From positions 1,023,205,066 to 1,023,269,065 of the forward strand of contig NC_090446.1 in the NCBI RefSeq assembly GCF_031143425.1: DNA of 64,000 nt, given 5' to 3'. Every line of letters starts with the position of its first letter. Positions within the stretch are counted from its first letter, which is position 1. Below are positions 10,984 to 23,610 of this stretch, one piece after another. The DNA comes from Pleurodeles waltl. Lineage: Eukaryota; Chordata; Amphibia; Caudata; Salamandridae. The position numbers and the translations under genes were made by a program. A model generated the notes under the pieces. The model ran no database searches, had not been told where the DNA came from, and worked only from the letters and a program-made list of their open reading frames with translations.

Positions 10984-13900
10984 ATGGACGCCACCAGAGG
11001 ATGCTAAAGAGCCACTGCAGGTCAGGTGGGTTGCGGCATAGTGGGTGAGTAGTGGCAGGGGGAGGATGTGAGAGTGTTTGTGGGTAGGGGTGGAGGGAGA
11101 GCTCATGATGAAGGGTTGTTTTGGGTATCTTACTAAAACTTGTTGATCCAGCACCTGTCCAGAGAGCTGAAATAACTCTTGAGGTCACCGAACACAACAC
11201 ATCCCACACTTATCTGAGCACTAAAAGAGACTCGTTTTGGTAGAAACGAGTCCTCCAACCCAGGTGATGTTAACTTGGCCTCAACCAGTAAATGTATAAA
11301 AACTGGGAGAAAATCCAAAGGATATTAGGAAAGGGCTGAATATTGAGAAAATCACTCCAAAGAAGTAGGTGTGGGCTTTTAAGGGGGGTGCACTTTTCCC
11401 TTCTATTTTCTTTAAACTTTTTCTGTTTAAAAAATAGAAATTAACAATGATCACAGGTGTGGTAGAGGAGGTAAAATAGGGATTACTCATGACTCTAAAC
11501 TTACTTCTGTTTTCTTTTCTTTGAGACTCTGGGGGCGGCACAATCCTGAAGGGAGGACCCCTGCAGAGGAAAAGAACCCAGCACCCAATCAGCATAACAA
11601 GCGGACCGAGAACACTACCACTGTGGTCCCTCGGTTGTCATCTTACCTTTTTTGTGTTATAGTACAAAATAAACATCAACATTCAGAAGCCTACCCAGGC
11701 TGCATGTTTACATATCCATCTCACACTATCTGAAGTAGAAGTTTCTTTCAGTAGCTATATTTCTGCTGGGTATCCACCTGCAGATTACTCATGAATCCCT
11801 CGAACCTCCATGCTTTGATGGATGGTTATGAACCCCTATAACAAGGTCCAAAAAAACCTTTCTGTTGTCTCACTACAGACTGGCTTATGTCGTTCTTACC
11901 CTGCTGCTTCAGAGGTGCGGAAAAAATGGATTAGAAACTGAAGTGGGCACTATGGTGAGGGTGCTTTATGGAGCTGATTAAATCTCATGAATGTGTCATC
12001 CTCCAATGAATGGACCCAGGCACCTAAACTGTTAGTAAGGAACTATGCATGATAGTTTTCTGGACCAGTCTGGCATCTGGGAAGTATTCAAGAGGTAGGG
12101 GATCTGTAGGTGGATAAAGTATCCTCCAGAAGTATTGTTACCGAATGTAAGTAACTTTCCCTTCTAGGTGAATGACTAGGTCCTGCAGTTGGAGAGCTGA
12201 ATCTTCTCCACTTTTCAAAAAGAAAGGGAAGCTATAGAAGCATCTTATCTTCTGCATTACCACTGGTTGTGATAGACAGTTAAAAAAAAAACGTAGTTCC
12301 ACTCCATCGGAGAAGACTCCCTTTCTTTATGGCCATTAGTTTTTCATTTTTCAAAAACAAATTCCAACTTTGGAAATTTGTTGTTAAAAAATGAACAACT
12401 GTAAAGGTTTGACGCTTGACCATCCCGTTTCACAAAGTCATTAGTCAAACATTTACAGCACTGTCAGGAACCACAGTGACATCGGTTCCTGTCAAAGTTG
12501 AGGGTTGTCCACAGGATGTGGTATACTGATCAGTTTCTCCCACTCAGGACCTGCCAACAATACAACTAGATTGGTGCGCACTTGCTATTGGGAAAAATGT
12601 ATTTGCCTGAACAGTGATCAACCCTGCTGGTTGACTACGACACAGTTCTTAGAGAATCCTGACTGAAATTGTTATACTTCAGAATCAGAATCCTCCACAA
12701 CCGATATGGATCACCTTGGAAGCTCACACTGGCCAATCTCCTGCCCCTTGACTGTTGCTTGAACTGTGCTGCAGACAGCAGCGACCTGCATTACATCCTT
12801 TGGTTGCTTAGGGGCTATTGGACAGACATCTGGTCTCTGCTCAGTTGTGATAACCTTTTTACTCTTCCTTACACCCCTCATCGTGCCATTCTGCATCTTT
12901 GACATTTCCAATTTAACAACGCATTAACACCAGTAGATAGCAACCTCCTTTACTGAACTCAGTATTCTCCAGCACTTAAGGCAGCCCACCATACTTTCAT
13001 CCATTGATTGGTGTATAGAACTTCACAGGGTAGCCAGTCATGAGCATACTACCTATAAATTAAAAAATAAACCTGACACCTTTATTGCAATTTGGGGCCC
13101 CTTTCTTGTGCTGAATGAGACTGCTCAGGTATCGGTATGCATAAACCCCTTCCTCACTTCCCAGCAATATTTTCTCACCCCCTGCCACCCACGTCATGGC
13201 CTTTACTGACACTAACCAACTCCCAGTATTACAGTTGTGTACCTTTTCTTTCATGCACTGACTGGTCGGTAGGTTCCATGTCCCTTTTCTATTTTCTGGC
13301 TCTCACAGTTCCTCTTCCCCATCACCCACACTTCTTCCCACTCACATCCACCTTCCCCCTCTTTTAAGCGGTTCCCGTGCCGATGACCTTAAGTTCTACC
13401 TGTTAACCATTATTCTAGCCAATCGGCTGTGTGCTCATTTTTCCGCTGAGTATGGCTGTAGTTCTTGCCTTGACCCTTTTTCTAGCTATAGTATTTCCAT
13501 CACAAACTTATTTTGTCTCTTTTGTACTCAAGACAACATCTATGTATCTCTTGTATGATGCTACCTGCATGTTTACATTGTAACTTTCTGGAAAAGCAAT
13601 AGACAAATATCGCAAAAATAAGAGCTGTCCAAGGGGCTGTTGGGCAACTCTAAATTTGGTGGACGAGGGTCCATTTTGATGACAGGGGCAATGTCCTCCA
13701 ACATTCTGACAGAGTACCGTCTGCCACCAAAAACTATCTTACTTTGAGACTCTATTTTGTATATTTTTGTAAACTCATAATGTGTAACATTTTTCAAGTA
13801 TTTTACACTTAAACTGAAGATATGTTAGCCACATAGAGTGTTAACTGGGGGTTTTAAGGCACTATTACTTGATAAAACTTCTTTGTGATAAGATCGTTCC

Positions 13901-14010
13901 AATCAAAAGTGACAAATACATGCATGATTTAAGAAATTATAAAGTCATATTTTAGGGATGAAGTTTCTACCATTTAAAACTCCGATACCACTTTTGGACC
14001 TCAGATTTTT
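10984..14010. other. unclassified sequence, possible old repeat fragments
   Basis: I see no exon or complete element. The stretch 11740-12170 runs from a GTAGAAGTTTC sequence to ACCGAATGTAAGTAACTTTC. It resembles terminal parts of DIRS-type elements but cannot be proven. The short open frames at 12669-12902 and 13137-13367 show no domain. A T- and C-rich stretch lies at 13270-13370. Confidence 0.35.
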
Positions 14011-14015
14011 GATCC

Positions 14016-16003
14016 TGTTAGACCTGACTGCTCTAGGGTGGTCTTACCCCCAACTTTTTGCCTGCCTCCCTCCATTCTACTGATCTTGTTTTTCTGGTGT
14101 TAGGACTTTGCACACTTTACCACTGATAACCAGTTCTATAGTGCTTGTGCTCTCTCCCCTAAACATGGTAACATTGCTTCCTACCCATTGGCATATTAAT
14201 TTTACCTATAAAACCCTAGTAAAGTGCACTCTATGTGGCCACAGTCTGTAACTTAAAAGCTGCTAGTGGGCCTGCAGCACTGATTGTTTCGCCCCTAGAA
14301 GTAAGCCCCTTAATCATGTCTCAGGCCTACCCTTGCAAGAGATGTGTGTGACGTTTCCCTGCTACTTCGACTTGGCATTTAAAACTACTTGCAAGGCCTT
14401 AAACTCTCCTTTTATTCATATGTCTAGGCCTTGGGTAGCCCACAGGGTAGGGTGCTGTGTAAGTAAAAGACAGGGCATGTACTTTACATGTCCTGGTAGT
14501 CAAAAACTCCTAAAGTAAGTTTTTCACTACTGTTAAGCCTGCTTCTCTCATAGCCAGCTTTGGAAATTTACTTATATACTTTTAAGAGGTGATTTCTGAT
14601 CTGTAAAGAGTGGCATTGTTATGTTTGGCATTGTTGGAATGATATTGAGAAGTCCTGCGTACTGGTGAAGTTGAATTTAACATTACTGTTTTAGAAATGC
14701 CACTTTTAGAAAGTTGCATTTCTCTGCACTTACTGCTCTCTATGCCTGACAGTGTGTCTCGAATCCACGTCTGGCCTGTGCTGGCTGACCCCCCCCCCCC
14801 CCCCTTGTACATTCCACCCAGACAGGCATAAGCACAGGACCCTCAGCTGCATTTGTATCCATCTGCATACTGATGGGTTTTCCTGGGCAGGAAGGGTGGA
14901 GGGGACTCTCACTTACACTGCATAAGCCAGTGGCCTGAACTCACACAATGGACTGATAACCCCCCACAGATCTCCTGGCAGACAGGACCGGGTTAAAAAG
15001 GGGAACAGGTACACTTCAAAACAACTTTTTGAAGTTTTTCTCCACTTCACAGGCACATTTGGGTACATATACTGGGTCTGTGACCCCCCCTAAAATCAGA
15101 CACTTCTGGACCTACTGCTGGACTCTGTCAGAGGGACGGCCGTGCTGCCCAAATGACTGATCTGGAATGCTTTTCTCTAAGGACTGTTCTTTACTTGTTG
15201 CCCTGCTGCATGCTGGCCCCTGACTCTGTTAAAGGACTCTGCCTTTCCCCATAAGCGCTGTTCAAGGGCTTGGACTGAGCTTGCCCCCTGTTCTGAAGTT
15301 TCAGGACCATCAAAGACATCATCTGAAGGAGAAAATCTGCCTTCATAATCAATGCAGCTCCTGTGTCGAGGCTGAAAACTCGCTGCACCACCTGCTGGAT
15401 CGACACAGCACCTGTTGCCTCTTTTGAGCGCGTTTTGGGTTTTCCACTCATCGTCCCTGGGCATCAAAATATTCCCGCATCGCAGTGAGGAACCAAGGCT
15501 GCACGCCAGAAAATCAATGCCTCACCTTGCTGCGTGGAAAGAAATGCTGCATCACCGTCGCCGCACTGGAAAAACAAACGCATCACTTTACTTTCCAATG
15601 CATCTCCTCCTCTGCGGCCGTTATTTTTGACCCATCCCAGATATTGTGTGTTGAAATTATACAATCACTGGTTCTTTAGGATTGAGACTTATCTAAACCT
15701 TTAAAAGTGATATCTTGACTTGTGCATATTGGATTCTTGTTGTTTTGGTCTTATTTTATTCAGATAAATATTTCTAAACTGATGGGGAGTACTTTTGTGG
15801 TGTTTACACTGTGTTACTTTATGAGTTATTGCACAAATACATTACACGTTGTCCCCTAAGTTAAGTCTGCCTCCTCTGTGCCAAGCTACCTGAAGGTGAG
15901 CACAGGATAATTTAGGTTGTGTTGCGACTTACCCTGACTAGGATTGTGGTCCCTACTTGGACAGGGGGCATACCTCTTTCAACTAGAGACCACATTTCTA
16001 ACA
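14016..16003 (+). mobile_element. solo LTR of Gypsy family A, with target duplication
   Basis: The 1988-bp unit starts TGTTAG and ends CTAACA. It is flanked by the 5-bp direct repeat GATCC (14011-14015 and 16004-16008). No internal region is present, so it arose by LTR-LTR recombination. Closely similar sequence recurs at 26415-28412 (minus), 40092-42267, 42740-44492 and, split, at 54665-60365 (minus). A C tract sits at about 14790-14804. The LTR end matches the LTR attached to the gag-pol element at 49-54.7 kb, which identifies it as Ty3/Gypsy. Open frames inside it are not genes. Confidence 0.92.
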
Positions 16004-16177
16004 GATCCCTTCTATGATGTGAGGCTTCCAGCTCTCATTTGGTGAAATGCTTCTTGAAAATTTGTTATGAGCTGCTGTCCCCCATGCGTACCATTTAGTA
16101 AAATATCAACTTCCTGTTGACATCTGGAGTAAAAGGCACCGCATAGGTGTAATGTTAGTTATGCAAATGTACTTACC

Positions 16178-16620
16178 TTGCTATTGACTTGCATGTTCTG
16201 TCATCCGTCGAATGCGGGTTCCACTTTCGGCTCTTACGCTCATTGGGAGTCTAGACTGGGGACTGGCCAGTTTACTGAGGAAATCTCTGGGGTGATGAGT
16301 GCTGGACATGGGCCAGTGGCATGGGCAGTGCAGGGGCCCCCAGGGGCCCCAAGACACCCCTTACCGCCAGCCTCTTCCTGGCGGTGAAAACCGCCAGAAA
16401 CAGGCTGGCGGTAAGGGGGTCATAATCCCCAGGGCAGCGCTGCAAGCAGAAATGGCGGAAAACCGCCGGCCCCGGCGGTCCGACCGCGGCATTACCGCCG
16501 CGGTCGGAATGGGGAACAAAAGCACCGCCAGCCTGTTGGCGGTGCTTTGGTCTTTTTCACCCTTTTTCACCCCACCAGGGTCAGAATGACCCCCTTTATG
16601 TTTAACTGGGTTAAATTGTA
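16178..16620. mobile_element. GC-rich hairpin repeat, probable non-autonomous DNA element
   Basis: The core at 16330-16560 is made of nested inverted repeats. CCCCTTACCGCCAGCCT (16357-16373) pairs with AGGCTGGCGGTAAGGGG (16402-16418). CCGACCGCGGC pairs with its complement within 16480-16507. AAAGCACCGCC pairs with GGCGGTGCTTT within 16519-16548. Composition differs sharply from the AT-rich surroundings. No protein is encoded. Outer limits are uncertain because no terminal repeat or target duplication could be fixed. Confidence 0.6.
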
Positions 16621-17510
16621 ACTTTTATTGATGCATGCCACGGGGACTGGAGTTGGTTGTTTGTATAACTTCTCCCTGGGACCAGGATCCAGATTCGAAG
16701 TCTGTTTTACATTAGAATTGGCGTCTGTCATGTACTAGTGTATGAACTGTGTTGTTTTTTAGTTTCCCACTAGTAATTTACATGTGTACATGTGGGAGCT
16801 CTGCCTGGAAGAGTGCAGATATCAGACAGCATTAACCTTGTGGTTGGGATCCAAGGACAATGATATATGTCTTTGTACTTCTCCTACAGTCAACCACACA
16901 CTGCTGTAATACATAAGTTAGCTAGAGGCCAAGGAAAAGGAGAAATCAATGAGAGAGAAAACGGAGACATTGACTATTGACACTTGGACTTGTCACTCTG
17001 CTGGGCATTGCATACTTGGGCCATAGTAGATATGTAATGACAAGGCAATACTTAGTAACCAATCAACATAGTGCATCACCAGTAACTTTCTTATGGAACC
17101 AACGTTAAAATATATCTTTTGCCATACTTCCTTTGTTGAAGTGGAACACGAACAGACTTATAAAATGAAATATAAATAATGACTTTGTAATTGGTGGTGT
17201 TCAACCTTTGGCATAAACTCACTCTCTCTGTGATAAGCTAGGTACCTTATGATTTTGAGTATGTGCTCTATTCTGAACGGATGTATTCATGGTAACTTTT
17301 GTCAACGTAACAAACGTTGATCACAATTATACAGCTTACATTGAGTACTACCTATATACAACCACTGCCTTTTAAGTGTATTTTAACTATTTCCAAAGTC
17401 TTAAAATGAAAAGAAATCCTTCTCATGGCTTTATGTGAATAGGATCCATAAATGTTCTTTAATAATGTAATTCTGTATTTCAATAATTAGTTCAGATTTG
17501 GTATTTTAAA
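16621..17510. other. unclassified intronic sequence
   Basis: AT-rich sequence without an exon, domain or clear repeat border. Confidence 0.4.
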
Positions 17511-18223
17511 CTATCAAAGTTTATTTTCCAAGATAGAGACTTCTAGTTGCAGATTCCTCACCTTTGATTTTCCCCCAGGCGTCAGGCTGGATCTGGAGAT
17601 TTTCGTGAGCAGTATCCCTGCGCGCCATTAAGTGGTGTTGATCTGCTTCTTGTCTGCCGTCATCCACGCCGGATATAACGTTGCGGTTCCTGTATAGACG
17701 CCACCTAGGCGTGTTTACATCTGTTATTTTCCATCTGCGCCAAAGAGCTATCCCTTTATTCACTTTTTGACTGGCTTTTTCAACTTTTTGTTGAAGATTT
17801 AATCAACTATTGATTAGATGTCATCTAGAAAGATCAGCTTTGAGCCCTTTATATCCTGTCATTAAACTATGTCCGTGATGGATCCGCACCTTGTGTATCT
17901 TTGGCACCTGGAGCGCGATCACAATCCAAAGTTTTCTCCACATGTTGCGCCATGCATCTGGAGACTTTGTGGGAATAGTCCCTAAAGCTGATGGCGGCCT
18001 GACACTCACTCTGTGCAAGTTAAGATCTCTGTCAAGAGGAAGGTTTTGGGATTAATCACAGAGCCCTCTATTGTCGTGGTTCTACTCCAAGTCCTCTGGG
18101 CGATCGGGTAAGTCGAGGCACAAAAAGAAGTCTAAGAAGTCGAAGCACTTCTCGACTTCTTCTCATCAATTGGCCGCCAAGACTGGGGAGCGTTGAGGTT
18201 TTAGGCCTCGCTCTCCAGAGCCT

Positions 18224-19790
18224 GTGCTTGGGGCGACTCCACGGCCCCCTGAGTTTCCAGGAGCTGGGTCAATCCCTGCCCAGCACAGAGAGTTTTACGA
18301 GGCCATGCGCTTTATTTTTAGGCAGCCCGCTACCGCTAGAGTGCCTGCGGGCCCTGCAAAGTCAGAAGGGGCCCCTTCAGGTTCCACACCAGTGTCCTCG
18401 GCACCGACGGGCACCCAAGGATCCAGTCCTGGATCCACACTGACGTCAGTCGATCCACACCGACCTTCCACAATGCTGATCCCTACACTGATGCTCTTGG
18501 CTCCGTTGGCGCCCATAGGTTGCGCCATTCCCATTGTAATCCCCGACTCGGACATGGAGCCAGATGGGCGGTCTATAATGCCCATTCCGATGCCAGCAGG
18601 AGCCTTGCCTCCTAGGTCGGATTCTGAGCCCTGTTCTTACGGGTTAAGTTTTGGAAATGTATAGGAGGGGTCCCTGGACAAGCTGTATGAAGAACCTATG
18701 GAGTGGTGTACAGACTTAGGTTAAGCCTGCGGACTGGATACTTCTCCAGATATTGGCATGCTTTCGCCCCCTACCATGGCTCCGGATGAAGGAGCGTCTT
18801 ACTCTGTGGTGGTGAGGGTGCGGCTGAGGTCCTGCACATTGGGTTGGCTTCGGTGGCCTTCAGGACTAATCTCCTGACAGAGATGCTAGAACTGGGAGCT
18901 TCCATTGCAGAACCCCAGCTCCCATTTAAAGAGGCCCTCAGGAGCATCCTACTGTGCACCTGGTCCACACCCAGCCCAGGGGCTTCTGTGAATAGGACAA
19001 TTGCCTGCCGCTATTGCCCCGCTTGACGCAACACCCCACACCTGAGAGCTTGGTTATCCAAGCCTTTATCTCCCCTGGTACGTTCCCTTCTGCTCCCCTG
19101 GATAGGAAATCCAAAAGGTTGGACTCATTGGGAAGAAGATGTTTTCTTCTGCCAACCTTTCATTGCGGTACATGAACACCGCAAGCCTTTTAGGCTGTTA
19201 TTCTCACACGTTTTGGGATACGGGTGTGCAAGTGCTGCCAAAGGTCCTGGAGGAGGCTTGGCCTGTACTCTCTCAGGCTGTTGCTGATTGGAGAGAAGCA
19301 GTGAAATTTACAATCCATTGCAGAATGGACATAACTGATTCGCTGGGCAGAGCGGTTTCATCAACAGTGGCCCTGTGGCGCCACGTCTGGCTGTGGATGT
19401 CTGGCTTTTCAGGGGATATCCAATCGTCTTTGATGAACATGCCCTTTGATGACACCCATCTCTTTGGAGACAAGGGAGACTCAGCACTAAAGCACCTCAA
19501 GGATTCTTGGCCTATGGCCAGGTCCAGTGCCAGGTGTCAGCCCAATGTCCCCCCAGTCTGCCTTTTACCCTTTCCATGGCTAAGGTAGTTGCCACCAACT
19601 GCATCCATTCCTGGCCAGCCACTGTGCTGCACGTGCTGTCCAGCCTCTGCATGGCCGATGGCACGGTTTCCAACCACCTTGTGGATCAGGTGGCCAGTGG
19701 TTTAGACAGTCTGACTCCCTCCTCCTCTGGAGCAGTCTCTAAACCTTCCTAGTCTGACTCCCCCACCAAGGGCCAGTTGGTGGCAGGATT
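18224..19790 (+). pseudogene. DIRS gag-like region
   Basis: The first open frame (18224-18664, 146 residues) is rich in Pro, Ser and Ala (SAPTGTQGSSPGSTL) and reads like the disordered head of DIRS gag. The body follows in other frames. Near 18850-18940 it reads TNLLTEMLELGASIAEPQLP, and 19139-19588 has a further helical stretch. Frame changes and stops separate the parts. Position and sequence agree with the fragment at 4403-4696. It would package element RNA, which is inference from position only. Confidence 0.55.
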
Positions 19791-19838
19791 CTCCATCACC
19801 TGCTCCGCTGGCAATCCATCACATTAGATAGGTAGGTA

Positions 19839-21030
19839 TTGCAAATAGTCAGAAGAGGCTACTCCCACACCTTTAAGACTACCCCTCTTGCCAAGCCACC
19901 ATCCCACAATCGGATGGCGGAGGATCTCTTGTCCATTCTCTGCAAGGAAGTTATGATTCTCTTGGTCAGTGGTGTCATGGAGAGGGTTTCCTTGCCAGAA
20001 GTAGGTCATGGTTGCTATTTCCACTACTTTATGGTCCCCAAAAAGTACAAGGGCCTCCACTCTGTCCTATACCTTTTGTTCCTCAAGAAGGAGAAGTTCA
20101 GGATGCTCACTCTGGACCCAGAAGACTGGATGGTAGCATTTATTTCCATATCCCTATCCTGCCTGCCCACAGATGTTACTTGTGCTTCACAGTAGGCCAT
20201 GAAACCTTTCAGTTCACAGTGCTTCCCTTTGGCCTTACCAGCACCCCTCGGGTGTTCACCAAGGTGATGACGGTGGTCTCCCTCCTTCAGACTATGGCTG
20301 ACCTCCTACATTCGCTGGGGTTCACAATCAATGTGCAAAAAGCCACACCTGACACCCTCTCAGACGCTCCCTTTCATGGGAGCTGTGTTAGACACAGTGC
20401 AGTTTCTGGCTTATCTTCCTGAGCTGCGAGTCCAGGATATTCAGACTTTGATACCGATGTTTCAGCCTCCATCCTGGATTTCGATGAGGCTGACTGAGGC
20501 TGCTGGATATCATGGCCAGATGGCATATGCGGGCTCTACACTGGGACCTTAATTTCCAGTGTGTGCAGCATCAGGGTAATCTCACTGACAAGGTCCAGAT
20601 CTCAGAGGGAACTGTGAAAGATCTGCAGTGGTTGTTAACGAATCGAGACTGGGTCAGAGGCAGATCTCTCTGCCTTCCCCAAACAGATCTGACAGTAGTG
20701 ACAGATGCATCATTCCTGGGATAGGGTGGCCATCTGGGAGAGGTGGAAATTGAAGGCATCTGGTCTCCAGCAGACTCCAGACTCCACATCAACCTGTGGA
20801 AGCTCTGTGTGATCCAGCTGGTGTTACAAGTATTTCTTCCCTCTATCAAGGGAAAGATGGTGCAGGTGTTCACAGACAACTCCACTGCCTTGCGGTACTG
20901 CAACAAGCAGGGAGGGATGGGGTCATAGACCCTTTTTCAAGAGGCTCTGCACCTCTGGACTTAGATGAAATAGCAGGACATATCCATGGTGGTTCAACAT
21001 CTTGTGAGGTCTCTAAACACCAGTGCAGAT
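19839..21030 (+). pseudogene. DIRS reverse transcriptase and RNase H remnant
   Basis: RT motifs are visible: CFTVGHETFQFTVLPFGLTS and PRVFTKVM (20185-20265). The sequence then jumps directly to LLHSLGFTINVQKA, so the segment carrying the catalytic Asp pair is missing. RNase H follows with TVVTDASFLG, a stop at 20722-20724, then INLWKLCVIQLVLQVFLPSI and FTDNSTALRYCNKQGG (20867-20914). The TDAS and TDNS aspartates are RNase H active-site residues. The product would convert element RNA to cDNA. It is non-functional here. Confidence 0.75.
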
Positions 21031-21520
21031 GAACTCAGCCAAAAATGTCTAGCGGGTCATGAATGGTGTCTTCATCCGAAGGTGGTGCAAGATCTTTTTT
21101 AGCAGTAGGGAGAGCTTAGGTTAGATCTGTTTTCCCCCCCCAGAGAATGCGCAATGTCAGCAGTTTTGCGTATTGGAGTTCCTAAAACACTTTTTGTCTC
21201 AAGTGAAACTCAGGCCTCCTGTACACCTTTCTGCCCATACCACTTCTGCCCAGAGTTCTCAAGAACATCAAGAACGACCGGGCCCAAGTAATCCTTTTGC
21301 CTCTGGACTGGGCATAGAGGATCTGGTATCCCGAGCTGCTGAGCATGTCCTTTGATTCTCCGATTAGACTGCCACTTCGGGAGGATCTTCTGTCGCAGCA
21401 GCAGGGGAGATTTCTGCACCAAACCTGTCCACTCTCCGTCTTCTTGTGTGGAGATGAGCGGTGACAGTTGACAGCTTTTGACCTTTCTCCTGAACTCTGT
21501 AACATAATCTTGGCAGCCAG

Positions 21521-22600
21521 GTGTCCCTCCACATAAAATGGTATACGCTTGTCATTGGAAGAAGTTTGTGGCATGGTGCACAGACAAGTCTGTTTACCCC
21601 CTTTCTGCCCCTCTTTTTGAGGTCCTGTTGTTTATCCTTTCCCTGGCCCAACAGGGCTCTGATATGGGCACTCTTAAAGGTTATTTGTCTGCTATTTCTG
21701 CTTTTTTGATGTTTCCTGATCAACCTTATTTAAGTCCTATATTGTACATAGGTTCCTCAAAGGATTACACATCTCTTTCCTCCATCCCCATTCATTATGC
21801 CCCAATGGGATCTGACTTTGTTTTTTGTTTGTTTTTGAGATTTCTGATGTCTGAACTCCTTTCAAGCCTGTCCACAATTGTCCTCTCCGGCTTCTCACTT
21901 TGAAAACAGCCTTTCTTGTGGCCATTTCATCTGTCCCCAGGGCCAGAGTGAGCTGCAGGCATTGTCATCTAAGCTACCCTTCCTTCCCCTCTATCCTGAC
22001 AAAGTGCTGCTTCATACTAGGGCCTCCTTTCTACCAAAAGGCCAATCCATCACCTCTCCTACTTTTTGCTCACTCCCACATCCTTCTAAGGAACAGGAGA
22101 GACTCCACCACCTGGACCCAAAAATAGAATTGGCATTCTACCTTGGTCATACTAAAAAGCTGCAGGTGAATGATCAACTCATTGTAGGTTATGTGGGTGT
22201 GAAAAAAGGCTGGGCAGTGCAGAAGGAGACCATCTCCACATGGGTCGTACTCTGCATTAAGATCTGCTACATACTGGACGAAAAGCAACTTCCTGACAGT
22301 TTTTGTACTCATTGTACTCGAGCTAAAGCTGCAACCACTGCGTTGTGCTCATTGTATTCGAGCTAAAGCTGCAACCACTGCATTAGCATGCAGAGTTCCA
22401 GTCCTTGACATCTGTCAAGTGGCAATGTGGGCTTCTCTGCTTATGCTTACTGAACACTACTTCCTTAATAGTCAGGTCCGTAGGGATGGGCACTTTGCCT
22501 GTTCAGTCCTGCAGGACTTTCTAGCGTGTACTTGGTTCACAGACACACCTCTGGGGGTGGTATTGCTTGGGTATCTATTCAAAGGTAAGGAATCTGCAAC
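21521..22600 (+). pseudogene. DIRS tyrosine recombinase remnant
   Basis: The N-terminal part reads VYACHWKKFVAWCTDKSVYP (21538-21597). The catalytic part begins with KTAFLVAISS (21903-21932) in a different frame, so there is a frameshift between them. Further on come YVGVKKGWAVQKETIS and THCTRAKAATTAL, the latter corresponding to the His-X-X-Arg box. The C-terminal part reads LTEHYFLNSQVRRDGHFACS (22446-22505). A 40-bp tandem duplication at 22308-22387 repeats the His-X-X-Arg box and breaks the frame. Confidence 0.75.
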
Positions 22601-22860
22601 TGGAAGTCTCTATCAGATGAACAAGTTATTTACGATACAAAATCTAGTTGCAGATTCCTTACCAACCCACTCATCCTCCCAGCTTTGCTAACTCATTTCT
22701 AGGGACACAGGCTACCCTATCAGAGCCTACGTTTACACTCACCAGTAGTCAGTTTCTTTATAGATCTGTGCTTCTGGCGTGGAAAGTTGTGAAAAGGAAC
22801 TGACATCAGCGCCCAGCGGTGGCACCTATACAGGAATGGGGACAGTTCAGCCTGAACCGC

Positions 22861-23610
22861 CTTCACAGGTACTCCCTGATACAGAACTCAAGCAAGCCAA
22901 GACTGTTTTCACTTTTATTAAAACTCATCAGCCGGATATAACTTGGCTTAAGTGGCACAGTGCACCTGTGCCACATATCTGGCCATACCTATCCCACTTA
23001 AGGCGTCACACTGAAGCCTACAAATAGGTGATGGATGGAATGCTTGACTTAATCTCAGCCACTGGTAATTATTTGGGCCGCATCCCAGTACATCGTTATT
23101 TTGCACACCATGCCACCTCACCTTCACCCGGCCATATACAAATCAGTCAGGATCATATTCCAGTCTGAATAGTCCAGCCCAAACGGCCAGGCTGGGTCCT
23201 TCCTTAACCGAAGTACAAGCACCCCAATATTGGTTTCCCACTTATTAGGGCTCATAATTCGGATATAGCTTGGATCCAGTAGCACAGTGTGCACAGGAGA
23301 CATGTCTTGGCATACTGTCTTACTTATGGCATCCCACTGAAGCATACAAAAAAGTGATGGATGGAGTGCTTCAATTAATCTCAGCCATTGTTATTTTGCA
23401 CACCATGCTACCTCAGCTTGGACCCAGCCATATGCAAATCAGTCTTGACCCTGCTCCAAAACTGAAGTTGCTTGTGTTGTGGTTCAGGGAGGACCTGGCC
23501 TGCCAGGTCAGGCTTGACTGTTCTTATCAGAGAAGGATCAAGACTGATTTGCATATGTCTGGGTCCACACTTAGGTGGCATAGTGAACACAAGATCGATG
23601 GAGAAGAATG
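22861..23610. repeat. tandem dimer with inverted third copy, roughly 300-bp unit
   Basis: Landmarks recur about 295-325 bp apart. GGATATAACTTGG (22936) returns as GGATATAGCTTGG (23260). CATATACAAATCAGTC (about 23133) returns as CATATGCAAATCAGTC (about 23428). An inverted copy of the 23400-23450 segment lies at 23534-23590 (AAGACTGATTTGCATATG). The small palindrome GACCTGGCCTGCCAGGTC sits between the arms. I do not recognise the family. It could be a non-autonomous DNA transposon or satellite-like unit. Confidence 0.6.

Larger units (their letters stand above)
17511..22860 (+). mobile_element. DIRS-type retrotransposon (family 1), decayed
   Basis: The plus-strand order is left terminus, gag-like region (about 18224-19790), reverse transcriptase and RNase H (19839-21030), tyrosine recombinase (21521-22600) and right terminus. 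GAGACTTCTAGTTGCAGATTCC near 17535 is inverted at 22570-22606 and occurs again in direct orientation at 22640-22661. CCTGTATAGACGCCACC near 17689 is inverted near 22826. Inverted ends plus a recombinase and no integrase define DIRS. The RT central part with the catalytic aspartates is deleted and many stops are present. The right end appears truncated. Confidence 0.85.

Noticed and set aside
22861..23610. CRISPR-like array
   Set aside because: The units are about 300 bp, diverged, partly inverted and in a vertebrate intron.
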